A DNA stretch of 64,000 nucleotides from Stenocarpella maydis. Its lineage: Eukaryota > Ascomycota > Sordariomycetes > Diaporthales > Diaporthaceae. Location of the stretch: the NCBI GenBank assembly GCA_002270565.1, contig NQMI01000002.1, forward strand, positions 496,001 through 560,000, read 5' to 3'. The notes below the pieces were generated by a model, which was not told where the DNA came from, ran no database searches, and saw nothing but the letters and a program-made list of their open reading frames with translations. The first letter of the stretch is position 1, and the number at the start of each line of letters is the position of its first letter. The translations under genes were made by a program, and so were the position numbers. Below are positions 23,775-35,400 of this stretch, in pieces.

Positions 23775-25411
23775 CTACACACCCGCAGCATCGGGACCGG
23801 CACTGATAAGTGTCCGCGCCTGCCTGAGCGCCTCCTGCACATCTTGGTTCAAGTCGTGGTACCAAAGCCAGTTCACGCGGCCCTGCAGGATGCGGGGCAG
23901 GATCTTTTCCATGTCGGCGCCCGTCTCGGGGTGTCGGCCCATGAGCATGAGGCCGAGATCATAGGCCTGGTCCAGCTGTCTCTGCGCGCGCGGGCGGCGC
24001 ACGGCGTCGTAGCCCGTGAGGCCGGCCCGGATCGCCGGCAGCTGGGCCTCGCCGCGCTCCGGGCGCCCGGCGACCTCGGCGAGCACCTCGGTCAGCACCA
24101 GCGCGTCCTCGATACCCTGGGCCGCGCCGGCCGCCTGGAAAGGCATGGATGCGTGGGCGCTGTCGCCGATGAGGACCGCGCGGTCTCGGAAGTACGTTGC
24201 CGTCTGGGCGTGGTGGAAGAGACCCCATTTGATCGGCCTCGCCTTGCTGAGGAGCCGTCGGAACCGGTCGTCGATGGACGGGTCTTGGAAGTCAGCCAGC
24301 ATGGCCTCGGGTGTAGTCTTCTCCGTGATGGCATTCTCCAGCTTCCACCCTTTGTCCGAGTCGGCGACGCAAAGGAGAAAATTGAACTCCTGCCGACAGG
24401 CAAGAGCGGTCAGCATCCCACACCCACGTGGTGGCAGTGGCCCTCCTCCCAGGGGTCAAACACTCACCCGGCCCTCGGAGATACGATATGTAACGGCGCC
24501 ACGCTCTTGTCCGTAGTAGGTCTTGGCGATGTCGGTGAGACCGCCCAGGATCTCGTAGGCTTCCTCGATGGGGATGACGCCCCGGTAGCAGTAAGCACCT
24601 GAATACACGGGCGCCACCTGGTTGGGGTAGCGCTCGCCCAAGACGTGCTCTCGCACCGTGCTCTGGATGCCATCGGAACCGGCCAGTACGGTAGCCTGGG
24701 CCGTTGTGCCGTCACCAAAGGCAAGGGTGACGCCGCCCGGCCGCTGTTCGACGCTGGCCAGCCGCTTGCTGAAGCGTACGCTCTCGATTGGGATGAAGCT
24801 CGTCATGATGTCGAGCAGCTCTTTGCGGTGGGCCTGGGACTGGTCAGCGGCGTCCTTGCAGGTTTGAGACAAGTGACGGGCCAACTGACTGATTTGCGAA
24901 GGTAGCCGGGGTGGCCCCATTTGGATTTGCCAGAGAATGACTGGTCAAGACCTGCACGTGGAGGGTCAGCATGGCCTATGAAGCACCCAGGCAAGGGGAT
25001 AGACCGTCGGGGGCCGTACCAAGACCCTGTTCGAGCCGCAGGATCTCAAAGAAGACATGGTGATCGTACTTGTTCCCAACGCAGATCTTCTCATAGAGGG
25101 GTCGGAAACCCGGCTCAATGAGATCCAGAGCCTGCATGCCATTGGGACCAAAGCCAATGCCGGCGCTGGGCCACCGTCAGCGGGAGAGAACCCATCAGGT
25201 GGGCAGGTGGCGAAACATACCCTACTACTGAGTACTCGGGTGCCTCCTCGTACAGGGTGAAAGAAATGCCTTTCCTGTGCAGGCCCATCGCTAATGCGAG
25301 GCCAGCAACGCCAGCGCCTACGGACAGGGTTAGCGAGGCCATCCCAAGAGGAACGCCGGACCACCTACCGGCAATGGCGACATGGAACGCATCCTGAGTG
25401 GGCTTAGCCAT
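23775..25411 (-). CDS. FAD-dependent aromatic monooxygenase (salicylate hydroxylase-like)
   Basis: Class A flavoprotein monooxygenase of 442 residues in six exons: 25411-25369, 25317-25221, 25165-25020, 24951-24890, 24833-24468 and 24389-23775. The Rossmann motif GAGVAG (residues 15-20) is assembled across the first intron. A DG-type motif ([13 protein letters not shown]) lies mid-protein, and the second flavin motif [10 protein letters not shown] lies near residue 313. The fourth intron (56 bases, branch site CTGAC) was inferred from family resemblance (GHPGYLRKS then [10 protein letters not shown]). Enzymes of this type hydroxylate or decarboxylate phenolic acids using NAD(P)H. With the hydrolases and reductase nearby, it probably acts on an aromatic intermediate. 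It is divergent from the amidase gene. Confidence 0.92.
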
Positions 25412-26210
25412 GGTGAGTGATGCGATGCGGGGTTCGGGATATGTCTTGTTGTGCGACGGGGTCTGGAGCTGCAGACAACCACTGGTCGCCTTCCGCCTTT
25501 ATCACATGAACGCAGCCGACGACGGTCTTGTTGTTGTGCGTGCCGCCAATGTTGGCGACCGGCACCAGAGTCGGCTGATGTGCGATGACTTGCCACGCGA
25601 GCGCGGGGCTATGACGGCACCGTTGTCGGCGTGCAAGACAGAGCCTCCACCAGGGCGAGACAAGCCTCACCGCGGGCGCTATCGCCTAGGAGCAGGCTCG
25701 AAGACGGAGGGGAGTCCCGTCCAGGGATCTGGGCACGGGAAAGGTGAATCTCCCCGGACACCCACCAGGATCGGCCCTCGGGCCAGCCGCCCGCCCGCCG
25801 CACCCTCGACATCAGCCAAGGGCGAAATGCGTGCGTATCAGACACGGCCTGACTGGACTGATAGACCACAGCCCCGTGGCCAACCCGCGGGCCTGGTGCC
25901 GTGTTGCGCTGCCGGGCCGGCCCGGTTCTGATCCGACGTTACCGCGGCCGTGTTGCAGACGTAAATCCATGGGGTCTGTCGACAGTCGCCTGGTCCGCTC
26001 CTCTAATCACCCCGCGAGCCGGCTGCTCCAGGTCCACGCATAGGCTGTGCTCCGCTCCAACCGATAGACTCGCTAGGTGGTAGCCAGGGGATAGATAGGT
26101 CGGGCCACTGTACATAAGCTGGCTATGTAGAGAATGAAGCCGCTCGTGCCATCCTGCAGTCGTATTACGCCGCGCTGTGCTAGGTCCTGATATCGCCCGG
26201 GGTGTTCACC
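25412..26210. promoter_or_regulatory. Shared divergent promoter of FAD monooxygenase and amidase
   Basis: About 800 bases between head-to-head genes, without a supportable gene. The position implies regulatory DNA for both. I see no clear known operator. Confidence 0.5.
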
Positions 26211-28105
26211 ATGGCTGCAAACAACGACGCCGCCAAGCCAGGCAGGCCCTGGACTGAAGTTGTCGCAGAGAAACGGGCCATTCGGGAGGCGCAACTTGCC
26301 CGGCACGCACCGGCAGCGGATGGAGACCCGGGCTCGGCTGCCCTCGGAGCTGATCTGGTCGAGATCGACGCACTGACGAGCCTGCTGGAGTCCGGGCAAT
26401 GCTCGGCCGAGGACCTCACCCGCGCCTTTATCGCGAGGTAAGTCGGACAGACAGTCGTTGTTGCTCCCCGAGCTGATCGGTGCCGTAGGGCCTGCGAGGC
26501 GCAGCACAAGGTAAGGCAGCCCGCCAGGAAGCACGAGGATGCGGGTTGCTAACCGGGAAGGTTAGACAAACTGCCTGACCGAGATCTGCTTCGACGATGC
26601 ACTCGAGCAGGCCAGGCAGCTCGATGAGTTCCAGCGTGCGCACGGCCGGTTGGCAGGTCCTCTGCACGGTGTTCCTGTGTCATTCAAGGACCAGTTCAAC
26701 ATCAAGGGGCTGGACTCGACATTGGGCTATGTCTGCGGTGCATTCAACCCTGCCGAGGCGGACGCGCCTCTCGTGCAGACACTGAAGCAGCTCGGGGCCG
26801 TCGTCATCGCAAAGACAAACCTCCCCCAGAGCATCATGGTGAGCCTCCCTGCCCTGCCCGCTACCCTGCGCGGCGGCGCTGACCAAGGCAGTGGGGCGAG
26901 ACTGACAATCCGCTCTGGGGCTTGACCACCCACCCATCCGACCCGAAGCTCACCCCGGGGGGTTCCACGGGCGGAGAGGGTGCCTTGCTGTCTCTGGGAG
27001 GCTCGATGATCGGCTGGGGAACTGACATCGGGGGCTCTATCCGCGTGCCGTGCCACATGAACGGGCTCTGGGGCCTGAAACCCTCGGTAAGCAGCCCCTG
27101 ACAGCCGGGCCCGCACCGGACGGCGCTGACAGCCCTCTCCAGAGCGCGCGCATGTCCTACCGGGGCGTCGAGGTGTCTATAGATGGCCAGAACCACGTGC
27201 CGTCGGCCGTCGGGCCAATGGCGAGGTCTCTCGGCGCTCTCACGGCGGCGACGAAGCTGGTGGTGGACGCGGAGCCCTGGGCCAGGGACCCCCAGCTGCC
27301 GCCAGTCCCCTGGAGAGAGGATACCTACCAGGCCTTCTCGACGAGGCCACTGGTGATTGGCACCGTGGTGGACGACGGCGTGGTCAAGGTGCACCCGCCC
27401 ATCGAGCGCGTGTTCCGCGACATGGTTACGAAGCTGAAGGCCGCCGGCCACGAGGTGGTTGAGTGGGACACGAGCCTGAATGCCGGGTGCATCAGAACCG
27501 TGGTAGGCCGGCCCAACCCCCGAAGCCACGGCCCCAGTGCCAGGCCCAAGCCGGATATGCTGACCGCGAGTGGCCAGGACGAGTTCTATGCCGCAGACGG
27601 GGGCGAGGACATCCGGCGAGCCGTCGCCGCCGGCGGCGAGCCCTTCGTGCCGCAGATCCAGGCCTTTGTCAACCGCGGCCAGCCCATCTCGGTCTACGAG
27701 TACTGGCAGGTGAACAAGAGGAAGGTGGCCCAGCAGCGGGCCTACCACGACATGTGGGAGGGCGCGCGGTCGCCGTCGGGCCGGCCGGTCGACGTGCTGC
27801 TGGTGCCGACGTCGCCGCACACGGCCGTGCCTCACGGCCGGTCCTGTGGCTGGACGGGCTACACCAAGATGTGGAACTTCCTCGATTACTCGGCCCTGGT
27901 CTTCCCGGCCGGGAAGGCCTCCAAGGATCTGGATACCGTGGCCCCCCCGGGGGAGCCCCCGCGCAACCACCACGACGCCTACAACCGCCAGATCTACGAT
28001 CCCGTGGCCATGGACGGCCGCACCGTCGGCCTGCAGATCGTCGGGCGTCGCTTCGAGGAGGAAAAGGTGCTCGGGGCCGCCCGGCAGTTCGAGCGTTTGT
28101 TATAG
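26211..28105 (+). CDS. Amidase signature family hydrolase
   Basis: Serine amidase of about 534 residues in six exons: 26211-26437, 26489-26510 (22 bases), 26566-26838, 26892-27086, 27143-27502 and 27578-28105. The catalytic Ser-cisSer-Lys triad is complete: Lys124 in VSFKDQF, Ser199 in GGSTGGEG and Ser223 in DIGGSIRVP. Their spacing (75 and 24 residues) equals that of FAAH-type fatty amide hydrolases. The last intron is 75 bases and has no stop codon in frame, so its retention would insert 25 residues; I removed it because NAGCIRTV then joins DEFYAADGG as in relatives. The start context CACCATGG is strong. The enzyme hydrolyses amides or anilides. In this neighbourhood it could release arylamines for the NAT enzyme. 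Confidence 0.92.
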
Positions 28106-28539
28106 GCCGTCTTGGAAGGGGACTGGCGGTTGAGGACGACAAGAACTGCGTGGTTTTCCCTGTTCTCACGAGATTTCCTCTACAAGGAAATGTAGGGCGC
28201 GGACACATTGAGCGAGTGTGTAATACACGTATAGGACGATTGCCTGTCATTTGCCATTCATTGAACTGCCCATCAACTCTGTGACTCCAGCCCCTTGGCC
28301 ATCGGACCGGTCCAGCAGCCTAGATTCGCAACTCCCGTCGCTTCGTCGTTCGTCAGGGCAGCCCCGAGACGTCAAGCCCGTACCAAGCTTGATCAATGAC
28401 AGGACCCTGGCTCCTAGAACGCCTACGGGGATCGCCTTGATGGTAGGCAAGACGATCTCTGATGCAATGTAAGGTGCCGCGGAACTCAGCTGGTCATGTT
28501 CTCGGAGCCACTACTCCTCCTCATCCTGCCCTTCGCCGG
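28106..28539. other. Convergent spacer between amidase and acyl-CoA synthetase
   Basis: 434 bases between two gene 3' ends. Nothing recognisable beyond terminator space. Confidence 0.6.
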
Positions 28540-30390
28540 CTACTTCGGCGGCAGGCGGAGCTTCTGTCCCAGGTCGATACTTCGCCTCCGGATGGCGGTG
28601 TCGTCGCCAAAGACGCTGGCGCGCAGCTGCTGCTTGTTCACCTTGCCCATGGCGTTGCGCGGCATCGCGTCGACCATCTCGAGGTCCTGGGGGATCTTGT
28701 AGGCAACGATACGGCTCCTGAGCGCGGCGCGCAGGCGCGGCAGGTCCAAGGGCTCGCCGCCGCGGCCCTGGGCTGAGAGCACGACGACGGCGGCCACCTT
28801 CTGGCCCCAGGCCTCGGACGGCAGGCCGACAACGGCGCACTCGTCGACCTGCGGCAGCGCCAGGATCTCGCGCTCGACCTCGAGCGCCGAGACCTTCTCG
28901 CCGCCCGTCTTGATGATGTCGGCGCTCAGCCGGCCCTGCACGAAGTAGGCCGGCCCCGTGGCCCACGGCCCCGAGCGCCCCTCGCCCGCGCCCGGCACCC
29001 GTCGGCGCACCGCCATATCGCCCGTCCTGAACCAGCCGTCGGCCGTGAACTCCTTGGCCGTCGCCTCGGGATTGCGCCAGTACCCGCTGAAGACGGTGGG
29101 CCCGCGCAGTTGGATCTCGCCGAGGCGCTCTCTGCCCGAGGCGGGATCGACCTCCTCGCCGATCGGGACGACGGTGTGGGCACCCGTCTCCTCGTCCGTC
29201 TCGACGAGGCGCGCCTCGACCGACGGCAGCGGCCATCCCACGGAGCCGTCGACGCGGTCGGCGTCTTCGAGGCCGCATGACAGTGCCATGCCAACCTCGG
29301 TCATGCCGTAGCGCTCAAGGAGGACGTTACCTGCCGAGAGCTCGGCCCAGCCGTCCCGTATGGGTTTTTGCAGGGCGGCGGAGCCGGACATGTTCAATCG
29401 CAGCTGCCTTGGGGAGACGGCCTCCCTGCCGGCTGCTTGCATCTCGGGCGAGAGAGACTCGTGACCGCGCAGCATGCGAGCCCAGACGGTGGGGACGGCG
29501 GTGAAGAATGATATTGGCCTTCTCGTGACATGTACAGGACCATCTGTCGCTTTCGCGCCTTTGGCGTGTAGAAACGGTGTCGCCAGGCGCTTCCACACCG
29601 AGTCCACGGCGAAGGGAAACATGAACTCGATGCTACTGCCGGCAAGGACCGGCGTTAGGAGGGCGTTCACTGTCCCATGGATGTGATGCAGCGGCAAGAC
29701 GTGCAGAAGCCGATCGCTCGGGACGTAATGCCATGCCTCCAAGAGACTGCTTGCCTGAGTGGCGAGGTTGGCCAGAGATAGCACGACGCCCTTGGGCTGC
29801 GCCGTGGTTCCCGAGGTGAACAGCATCATGCCTCCCGAAAGCGTGTCGGAGAAGTCACTGAGAAGGACGTCCTCGGCATCCGGCGAGGCATCACCGGCCC
29901 CGCCGACTTGGTAGAACAGCGGCGGAGTGTCCAGGCCATCGCTGAGCACCTCGTTTGCCTTCTCGGCGTACCTTCTCGACGATACAAGAACGATCGCCTG
30001 GCTGAGACTCAGAATGTATCTGAGTTCGGGCGCGGGGAAAGACGGCGCCAGAGGCACAGCAATTGCGTTCGCGGCGAGGATGGCCAGCAAGGTCACTGTA
30101 GGCTATGTTGAGCACGCATCTTTTTTCTAAGGGACAAGGCGCTTGGTACACGTAAACTTACCCACATAATCAAAGCCGGGTTCCACCATGAAAGAAATGC
30201 GCTCCCCGGAAATGGTCGCGTCGCTTCTGCCCGTTCTCAGCAGCAGCAGCTCCTTGGCGCGCGCGATAGCGTGTAGCAACGACCTATAGGAGAAGCTGGC
30301 GCCCGAGTCGCTCTCCACCACGGCAACCGAAGACGGTCCATGCTTCCGGATGGCCTGGAGGAAGGCCGAGCGTTGGAGAGAGATGGCCAT
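28540..30390 (-). CDS. ACSF3-type malonyl-CoA synthetase (AMP-forming)
   Basis: Acyl-adenylate-forming ligase of 594 residues in two exons: 30390-30162 and 30095-28540. The P-loop-like motif FTSGTTAQPKG lies near residue 170. The block LLERYGMTEVGMALS followed by GSVGWPLPSVEARL is characteristic of the ACSF3/MatB malonyl-CoA synthetases. Also present are GWFRTGDMA, KTGGEKVSALEVE and the catalytic lysine in RNAMGKVNK (about residue 561). These enzymes make malonyl-CoA from malonate, ATP and CoA. No clear mitochondrial presequence or terminal PTS1 is evident (the C-terminus is LRLPPK), so a cytosolic site is plausible. Its presence beside a NAT gene suggests it supplies malonyl-CoA for N-malonylation; substrate choice is inferred from sequence only. 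Confidence 0.88.
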
Positions 30391-31038
30391 GACAAGGAAA
30401 CAGACGGGCAGTGGGCAGAGTGCCTGGCACCGTCCAGTGACGATGCCCGTGGCGGCGCCTTTTCAGCCCGGTTTTGTGGCCAACTCGCGGCCACCTGAAG
30501 TCTGTTATGCGACCCGAGTCAACGGGTCCACCGTAGCAGCTTCTTGCTGCGTGGCCGCGGAACGAAGAGGAACGGGCGGGAAGTGGATCCCACGGGCCAG
30601 GGGGCCTACACGTTCGCCTCGGTCTTCAGCGCTATCTCGCTCCGCCCTCCCCAAGTGCCGCTTCCTGGGACACAGTGGCAGGGCGGAGCAGTGCGTCTTC
30701 GTCGGCCGGACTTGGGCATGGGCCGGGGGGCCCCGGCCCCGGATGCCTGCGGAACCTGCGGGAACCACCACCGTCGACAGCCTTTTCGTTTTACCTCCGT
30801 CCGGCATGGCACGATAGCGTCGAGGGGAAGATCAAGGCGCGGAACGACAGTGTGATAGACGCTATCGTACGAGGCCGCGTGCCATTGACAAAGAGCTGCT
30901 CGACCAGCCCCTCACTGGCGGCATCACCACGTACAACGAGTCCCTCGGTGCTTGCATCCCATATTAATCCCAGGTGTGCAGCGTCGACGCCTACCAGATC
31001 TGTCTCCTCCGAGGCGGATCCAAGAGCAATACCTTGCC
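30391..31038. promoter_or_regulatory. Divergent promoter of acyl-CoA synthetase and carboxylesterase
   Basis: About 650 bases between head-to-head genes. The overlapping open frames on both strands lack any family character, and I treat the interval as shared regulatory DNA. Confidence 0.5.
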
Positions 31039-32679
31039 ATGAAACACCAGCGAGAGAGCTACCGGCTCAGTGCGGGCCCCCTGGGGCACATCAAGGGCCT
31101 GACGGTCACGTCGGACGGCGTGCCAGCCGTGCGCTACTTTGGAGGCCTCCCGTACGCGCAACCGCCGACGGGCGTATGGCGGTTCCGCGCGCCTCGCCGC
31201 CTGCCGGCGGGCCACCGGTACGGGACGGCGGCGGCGCCGGGGCAGTTCCAGCAGGGCACATGGGTATGCCCGCAGCCGGCCAGCAGCAGCCCGCCCAGCC
31301 CCGAAGCCGTCAGCGAGGACTGCCTGCAGTTGAACATCTGGCTGCCGGCCGCGCCCGCCCCCCCCGGTGGCTGGCCCGTCTGCTTCTACATCCATGGGGG
31401 CTTCCTGCAGGTCGGCAACGCCAACGCCGGCCCGGAATCCCTCGCGCCGCTGCTGGGCGCCTCAGCCTTCCGCGCCGTCATGGTCATGCCCTCGTACCGC
31501 CTTAACGCCCTCGGCTTTCTCGCGGGCCGCGAGCTGGCCGCCGAGGCCGCCGCCCGCGGTGAGGTGGCGGGCAACATGGGCCTCTGGGATCAGCGGGCCG
31601 CCCTCGAATGGACGCACCAAAACATCTCGTGGTTCGGCGGCAACCCCGCAAACATCACCATCGCCGGATACTCGGCCGGCGCATACTCGGCCTTTCAACA
31701 GCTGGCCCACGAACTGCTTCTAGTGCCTACTGACAAGGCCGTCATCAGGAGGATCGCCATGTTCTCCAACGGCCCGGGCATCCGGCCCAAGTCCCTACAG
31801 GACCAGCAGGAACAGTTTGACGAGTTCCTCGGGAGGCTTGGTATCGCGGCGGGCCTGGACGACGAGACGAAACTCGCCCGGCTGCGGGCGCTTCCCTACC
31901 AGAGGCTGATCGAGGTCCAGAGCGACATGAACATCTCCGAGTTCCGCGTGCTGGCCGATGGCGTCTTCTACCCCGACCAGCTCATCGACCGGATCAACGA
32001 CGGGCAGTTCGCGCAGATCATGAAGAGCCGCGGCGTCACGCTGCTGAACGGCGAGTGCGAGGCCGAGCACACCATGTACCAACGGTGGCGGACGCCAGGC
32101 GACTCGCCCGCCGCCGTCCGCGGGCGCCTCTACGCCGAGTACGGCCCGGCAGTGGCTGGCGCCCTCATGCGCCAGTTCGTCGGGCCCACGGACGCATTGC
32201 CGGCGCGGTTTCGGGACTGGCGCGACTTCTTCGGCCGCCTCTACGCCGGCATCCAAGTCCACCACCTCGAGCGGGGCCTGCACCACGCCCTGTTCGAGGG
32301 CGGTCTCGAGCCAGGCAAGGACGTGCTGCGCTACCGGCTGGAGCGGCGTCTGCAGTGCGTCGAGGAGAAGATTCCGGCCGCGTGGGGCGTGACGCACCTC
32401 ACCGACATACCGCTGTGGTTGTGGGGTTTCGGTTACGTCGGGGATCTGATGGACCAGGAAAAGTCGTGGCTCAGGGGGTGGAACGAGGCCTGGGCTGCTT
32501 TTGTCAACGGGGACCCGGTCGACTGGGGCACGACCAAGCCGGACGAGGTGAGGAGGTGGAGAAGTGACGGCGAAACGGACATTTGTGACGATCCCTTGTG
32601 GGACGAAGGGATCGCCTTCTGGAGACTCGTCAACTCCGGGAGTGCCCGCGTTGGCGTCTCCAACGAACAAGGACCCTGA
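31039..32679 (+). CDS. Type B carboxylesterase/lipase
   Basis: Intronless alpha/beta-hydrolase of 546 residues. The oxyanion-hole motif YIHGG precedes the nucleophile elbow GYSAGAYSA (Ser212). A Glu in NGECEAEH and the His in WGVTHLTDIPLW complete the probable triad. SEDCLQLNIW is the family signature block. There is no signal peptide, unlike many secreted type B esterases, so it is likely intracellular. I chose ATG 31039, which begins the conserved region; earlier in-frame codons are not ATG. It may hydrolyse ester or carbamate intermediates of the neighbouring pathway. Confidence 0.93.
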   Translation: MKHQRESYRLSAGPLGHIKGLTVTSDGVPAVRYFGGLPYAQPPTGVWRFRAPRRLPAGHRYGTAAAPGQFQQGTWVCPQPASSSPPSPEAVSEDCLQLNIWLPAAPAPPGGWPVCFYIHGGFLQVGNANAGPESLAPLLGASAFRAVMVMPSYRLNALGFLAGRELAAEAAARGEVAGNMGLWDQRAALEWTHQNISWFGGNPANITIAGYSAGAYSAFQQLAHELLLVPTDKAVIRRIAMFSNGPGIRPKSLQDQQEQFDEFLGRLGIAAGLDDETKLARLRALPYQRLIEVQSDMNISEFRVLADGVFYPDQLIDRINDGQFAQIMKSRGVTLLNGECEAEHTMYQRWRTPGDSPAAVRGRLYAEYGPAVAGALMRQFVGPTDALPARFRDWRDFFGRLYAGIQVHHLERGLHHALFEGGLEPGKDVLRYRLERRLQCVEEKIPAAWGVTHLTDIPLWLWGFGYVGDLMDQEKSWLRGWNEAWAAFVNGDPVDWGTTKPDEVRRWRSDGETDICDDPLWDEGIAFWRLVNSGSARVGVSNEQGP

Positions 32680-33047
32680 GGAAAAGCAAACCACTACCAG
32701 ACGCCGGCTTACGCGGCCTGTACCGGGCGAATAGACATACGTATAGCACGCACGAGATCTCCGCAGGACGTGGTGGATACAGGGCATAGCGCGCGGTAAC
32801 ATTCGCCTGTGGCCCTCGTGAGCGACCCGTCGGCCGAGTCAGAGAAATCGCCAGAGTCAGTCTATCCCCGTCTCAATAAGCAACGCAATGGCACTTGGTA
32901 AGGAAATCACTGCTTTAGGCAATACTGTATGGTGATGTTGGCGTTGTAATTGTGACTGCTCGAACGAAGACGAAATACGACGGTGACGTAAAAGAAAACA
33001 TGCCCATACAACAGACCCGGGCACTGCCAGCATGGCCCGATATGAAC
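32680..33047. other. Convergent spacer
   Basis: 368 bases between the carboxylesterase stop and the 3' end of the lactamase pseudogene. Nothing recognisable. Confidence 0.6.
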
Positions 33048-34159
33048 TCATAACGAAGGCCGCAGGCCAGCGGGCTCCTTCTCCGGAACCGCAGAGTCGC
33101 GCAGGAATTGCCACCGGGTCTTTTCCTTCCAGCCATTGGCCATCCACGCGTTGGCCGGCTTGGGGTACAGGTCTACGACGTCGACCAGCATCATGTCGTG
33201 GGCCAGGATGGGGAAGATGTTGTCGTAGGCGTCGGCCTCGGCGAGCTTCTCGATGGTTCGCCTAGCCTCCACGGCGTCACTGTGCCAGCTCTCGCCCGTG
33301 GCGGGGTGAAACAAGGGCGCGGCCGGGTCCTTCTTGGGGTGGGCGGACAGGCAGAGGCGGCCGGGGCAGGCCGGGGCCCGTAGGCCAAAGGGGCTGGGGA
33401 CGATGGTCTCGGGCAGCGGGGTGTAGGGGGGCGGGCGGAACTGGCCGCAGTGGTGTGCAATGTCGCAGCCCAGGGAGGATGAACGAGTGCGCGTTGGCTG
33501 TCGTGCGCGCGAGCGCCGACATGTGGCCCACGGCGTGGCCGGGCGCGTTGAGCAGGTAGAAACTGCCATCACCGTAGAAGTCGCAGGCGCGAAAGGCGCC
33601 GCTGGTGAGGGGGGCGCGGCGTCCTCGACCACGGGAACCGACCCTCGCCGTCGTTGGCCCCAAAGTCCATCTCGTGCAGGGCGCGGCCCTGCCACGCCCG
33701 CACGTCCACGTGCGAGGCCGCGGTGGTTGGGTGGCCCGGCATGGTGCTAGCCTTGAGCCCCATGCCGACGATCAGGTCCGTCGTCGACGGAAAAGCCGCC
33801 GGCTCGCCCGTGTGGTCGAAGTACTGGTGCGACCATATGATGGCGCCCACTTGGCCCAGATCCTGGCCGTTCTCCTTGATGCCTTGGACAAAGGCGGGCG
33901 GGCTGTTCTCACAGTCCTTGCGCACGCCCAGGTCGAACAGGGCCGTGTCGTACTTGGTGTCGTCGCGCCTGCCGCGCTGTCGGATGAGGAAGGCGTACGA
34001 TCCGCACGCCATTGTCTCGAAGCCCGGCGGGACCGGCTCCACAAACGCCGAAGTTGGAAAGCCACTCACGAAGCTCGTCGTGTCGATGATGTAGACCTCG
34101 GCGGTGCTTTAGGACTCGGGTATCCCCACCGGCGGTGGCGTGAGCCAGGGCGTGGCCAT
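33048..34159 (-). pseudogene. Broken metallo-beta-lactamase (gamma-lactamase/MBL1-like)
   Basis: A leftward reading frame starts at ATG 34159 and resembles the fungal metallo-beta-lactamases that open benzoxazolinones. Four lesions are visible. (1) Codon 17 is TAA (34111-34109); the same frame continues beyond it with family-like sequence (VYIIDTTSFVSG). (2) The zinc motif reads SHQYFDH (Tyr codon 33823-33821) where H-x-H-x-D-H is expected, so one metal ligand is lost. (3) A one-base gain in frame lies at about 33600-33640, before [17 protein letters not shown]. (4) Another one-base gain at about 33473-33478, in a run read as CTCCC, lies before [11 protein letters not shown]. The C-terminus (AHDMMLVDVVDLYP, EKTRWQFL) is intact to the stop at 33048. 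Change 3 could instead be a 37-base intron, which is unusually short. The TAA and His-to-Tyr changes are both compatible with C-to-T transitions. Confidence 0.85.
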
Positions 34160-35400
34160 CTTTGCGCGTAGAGGGGGGCTATACACGACCGGTGATGCAG
34201 GTCCAAGAGCGGTCCACCGTGTCGAGCAGCGGCGAAGGCGAATTAAGGCAGTGGTTGAGTATGCAGCTTGGTCCGTGACACATGTACGCAGGATGTCGGT
34301 GTACGCAATGTGCCTTATCCTGGTGCAAGAGCCGACCTTCGGCGTTGTGGTTCTGAAGAGCTGTGCGTGGCAGTGATGTTGAAATTGCAGACCCACCAGC
34401 CCTCTTGAAAGTAATTGACAATTTCAGCCCTTTGCCTGAATTCTGTTGCATTGCAACGCTAACTGGAAAAAGAAGGCGGTCAAAAGTTCTGCCTATCTGC
34501 CGACTCATATCACTGCCGCCGCCGGGTGTGCCCACACTCAACCGCCATCCCTCAGCATCACCACCACCACCAATACCACGAATAACGCTATTTCTCATCG
34601 CCACGATAGTCACTTTGGCCTAACAGACCACCAAATTGACTCAACCAACCTTAAGTACAGGCTCCTTAGCCCTAAACGGTTAGCCCCAGTATCTACGGAA
34701 AGAGATAATTAGTCACAAAACACACCAATTTAGGGCCAAACCTCATCATCACAGGCACAGCCGGGCTTAGCGGGCCACTCAACATACCCAACATACCCCC
34801 CTAGGCAGGGCTGGGGCAGCCAATAAGCAGGGGACCTCAATATATAGCAATTCCCCACACTCGGGTGTAACGAATTTCCGCCGTCCCGTTGAAATTTTCT
34901 GAAACGAACATTTTCAGTCAACACCACGCACTGCGTGGGGGGATAACCGTGGCCGGCAGTCGCCTTCCAGGGGCGATATGAGGCCCGGATGCCCGCTATC
35001 AGCGGAGGCTGGCTTGGACCCCGGCTGGGAGTTCCGATGCCTGGCAAGGGGGCACACACAGAAAATTGCATGCTGGCCTCCGACTACAGGCACGCGTGGC
35101 CAATTCATGGTCAAATTTTGAAGCGCCAGCCAATCAGTGTGGCTGCTTGCCTGGCTACTACGATCGCCCCGGAGTCTGCAGCACCCGCGGATACGCAGCT
35201 TCAGTTCTGTTAACCAACCCGTCTGTTCCATAGAAAATACCAAGTATGGATCCCTTGGGCGCGTCGACAGTGCAGTAGGCTTCAGGTCGCGGGCATCGGC
35301 AGGCTGGTAGACACAGACACATGTCCTTGAAAAGGGGAAGGGGCAGTGGTTGCTTGCATTGCCAAGCGATGCTATTCACGGTCTATCAAGCAGGCAACAT
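34160..35400. other. Gene-free stretch between lactamase pseudogene and NAT
   Basis: About 1.24 kb. The left part would have been the lactamase promoter and the right part is the NAT 3' flank. No gene or remnant is recognised. The region 34540-34760 is AT-richer than its surroundings. Confidence 0.55.

Noticed and set aside
33600..33640. A 37-base intron explaining the first frame change in the lactamase gene
   Set aside because: It is shorter than any other intron in the window and would not explain the upstream stop, the second frame change or the lost zinc ligand.
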